From assembly GCA_052400665.1 (NCBI GenBank), contig JBQTGK010000016.1: a stretch of DNA of 64,000 nucleotides; one strand, given 5' to 3'. Below, in pieces: positions 63,189 through 64,000 of this stretch (position 1 is the first letter of the stretch; the number at the start of each line of letters is the position of its first letter). A program made the position numbers and the translations under genes. Below the pieces are notes generated by a model that saw only the letters and a list, made by a program, of their open reading frames with translations, made no database searches and was not told the DNA's origin. The DNA comes from JBQTGK01 sp052400665. Its GTDB lineage: Bacteria; Bacteroidota; Bacteroidia; Bacteroidales; Marinifilaceae.

Positions 63189-63689
63189 AACTCTTTGAGA
63201 TATTGGATGGATAGTATATTTAGGTTTATATTGATTTTAAATTAAAGATCTAATTATGAAAAAAACTTGTGATGATGTGTATGTGTAAGCCTAAAAATAG
63301 ATCTAACTATTTCAAAAGTTAACAATATTAAGAAATTGAGTTAAAAGTAAATTGCCGTAGTATTCCATAAAGTGTGTAAGTAAAGTTATTCTGATTTTTT
63401 TTGGAGTCCTTTTCTAGCTCAGGAAAATAATTAAAACTTTTAGATAATAAAGAAACTAAATCCTTATCCCAGGCTGTAAAGCACATTTTAAATTTCTTAG
63501 GAATATCATATAATGATGATGAAAACTTGCTATTTAGCGTCTATTTAGCGTTCATATCTATCCCAATTTATATGAGAAGAATAAGATAGGCGATAAGTTT
63601 TGAGGATGTATTTTGCAGCTTTAGTAAAAGAACGGTTAATCTCCAGATTACTTATAATTATTTAATAATATTAAGTTAGATTAGAGAAT
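63189..63689. other. 501-bp spacer between T6SS and rRNA genes
   Basis: No supported gene. A plus-strand stretch near 63440-63590 is open for about 50 codons with protein-like composition (LSQAVKHILNFLGI) but has no start codon and is preceded by TAA, so it is at most a remnant. TATTTAGCGT occurs twice in tandem near 63532-63553. Confidence 0.45.
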
Positions 63690-63726
63690 AAAAAAAGAGC
63701 CTTATTCACAAAGAATAAGACTCTTT
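63690..63726 (-). terminator. Terminator after 5S rRNA copy 1
   Basis: AAAGAGCCTTATTC pairs with GAATAAGACTCTTT around a 5-base loop (one mismatch); the minus strand then runs into seven T. Confidence 0.85.
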
Positions 63727-63729
63727 AAA

Positions 63730-63839
<110 letters not shown>

Positions 63840-63900
63840 AATTCGTTTAGATATTTTTACAGTATAAAAAGTATATAATATTATCTTAATCAGACATTAT

Positions 63901-63938
63901 AAAAAAAGAGTCTTATTCTTTACGAATAAGACTCTTTT
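63901..63938 (-). terminator. Terminator between the two 5S genes
   Basis: AAAAGAGTCTTATTC pairs with GAATAAGACTCTTTT around TTTAC, followed on the minus strand by T residues. It copies the hairpin at 63690, as part of the tandem duplication. Confidence 0.85.
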
Positions 63939-63941
63939 AAA

Positions 63942-64000
63942 GGTTGGCGTCGACCTACTCTCCCACCTTTCGGCAGTACCATCGGCGCTAACAAGCTTAA
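63942..64000 (-). rRNA. rrf: 5S ribosomal RNA, copy 2 (3' part, cut by the window end)
   Basis: The 59 bases present match copy 1 except for one A/G difference (CTTTCGGCAG against CTTTCAGCAG on the plus strand). Its 5' part lies beyond the window. Confidence 0.93.

Noticed and set aside
63440..63590. Open stretch of about 50 codons left of the 5S genes
   Set aside because: No start codon, preceded by a stop, no recognisable family.

Overview
The window is AT-rich chromosomal DNA of a Bacteroidota bacterium, probably from the Marinilabiliales/Marinifilaceae side of the phylum. The evidence is: several promoters of the Bacteroidota form TTG-N20-TAnnTTTG, almost no Shine-Dalgarno sites, a gldA-type ABC ATPase, the long two-part form of IspG, and a type VI secretion system of the Bacteroidota-only class (T6SS-iii, with TssN/TssO-type proteins). 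The genus is inference; there is no 16S gene in the window.

Region 1 (1-32.6 kb) is mostly core genome: a TonB-dependent receptor with a His-rich membrane partner, a degenerate GlpD-like protein, an Ig-like lipoprotein followed by a thiamine-binding protein and a DUF3108 protein, a glutaminyl cyclase, cysS, rnr with a long leader, an NtrC-type regulator converging on a hybrid histidine kinase, ileS-dksA-lspA, an OsmC protein, an SDR epimerase, a small XRE regulator, metK, gldA, ispG, a secreted protein, a HAD phosphatase and a CAU-anticodon tRNA. metK lies behind a SAM-II riboswitch and a 44-codon leader ORF whose AUG sits in the 3' edge of the aptamer. The XRE gene is preceded by about ten degenerate direct repeats with a 21-bp period.

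Region 2 (32.65-43.2 kb) is a defence and mobility island: a type I restriction-modification locus (hsdM, hsdS, hsdR) with a Fic protein, a GIY-YIG protein and a REP-associated tyrosine transposase (RAYT) between the subunit genes, plus an array of about 77-nt REP-like palindromes broken by an assembly gap. Both ends of the island carry a ~170-bp direct repeat that is itself the 5' remnant of another RAYT gene. Pieces of three dispersed repeat families lie in frame inside hsdS, the RAYT and hsdM. A second 21-bp-period array sits near the right end.

Region 3 (43.5-63.2 kb) is an almost complete T6SS-iii: a lipoprotein (candidate immunity protein), a 968-aa multidomain peptidoglycan-degrading effector, PAAR, VgrG and two Hcp proteins on the minus strand; a dead NlpC/P60-like lipoprotein (TssQ candidate), TssG and TssN on plus; TssC, TssB and ClpV on minus; TssE, TssF, a PKD protein (TssP candidate), TssK and TssO on plus. 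No TssR candidate was recognised. Two tandem 5S rRNA genes on the minus strand close the window and mark the end of an rRNA operon lying to the right.
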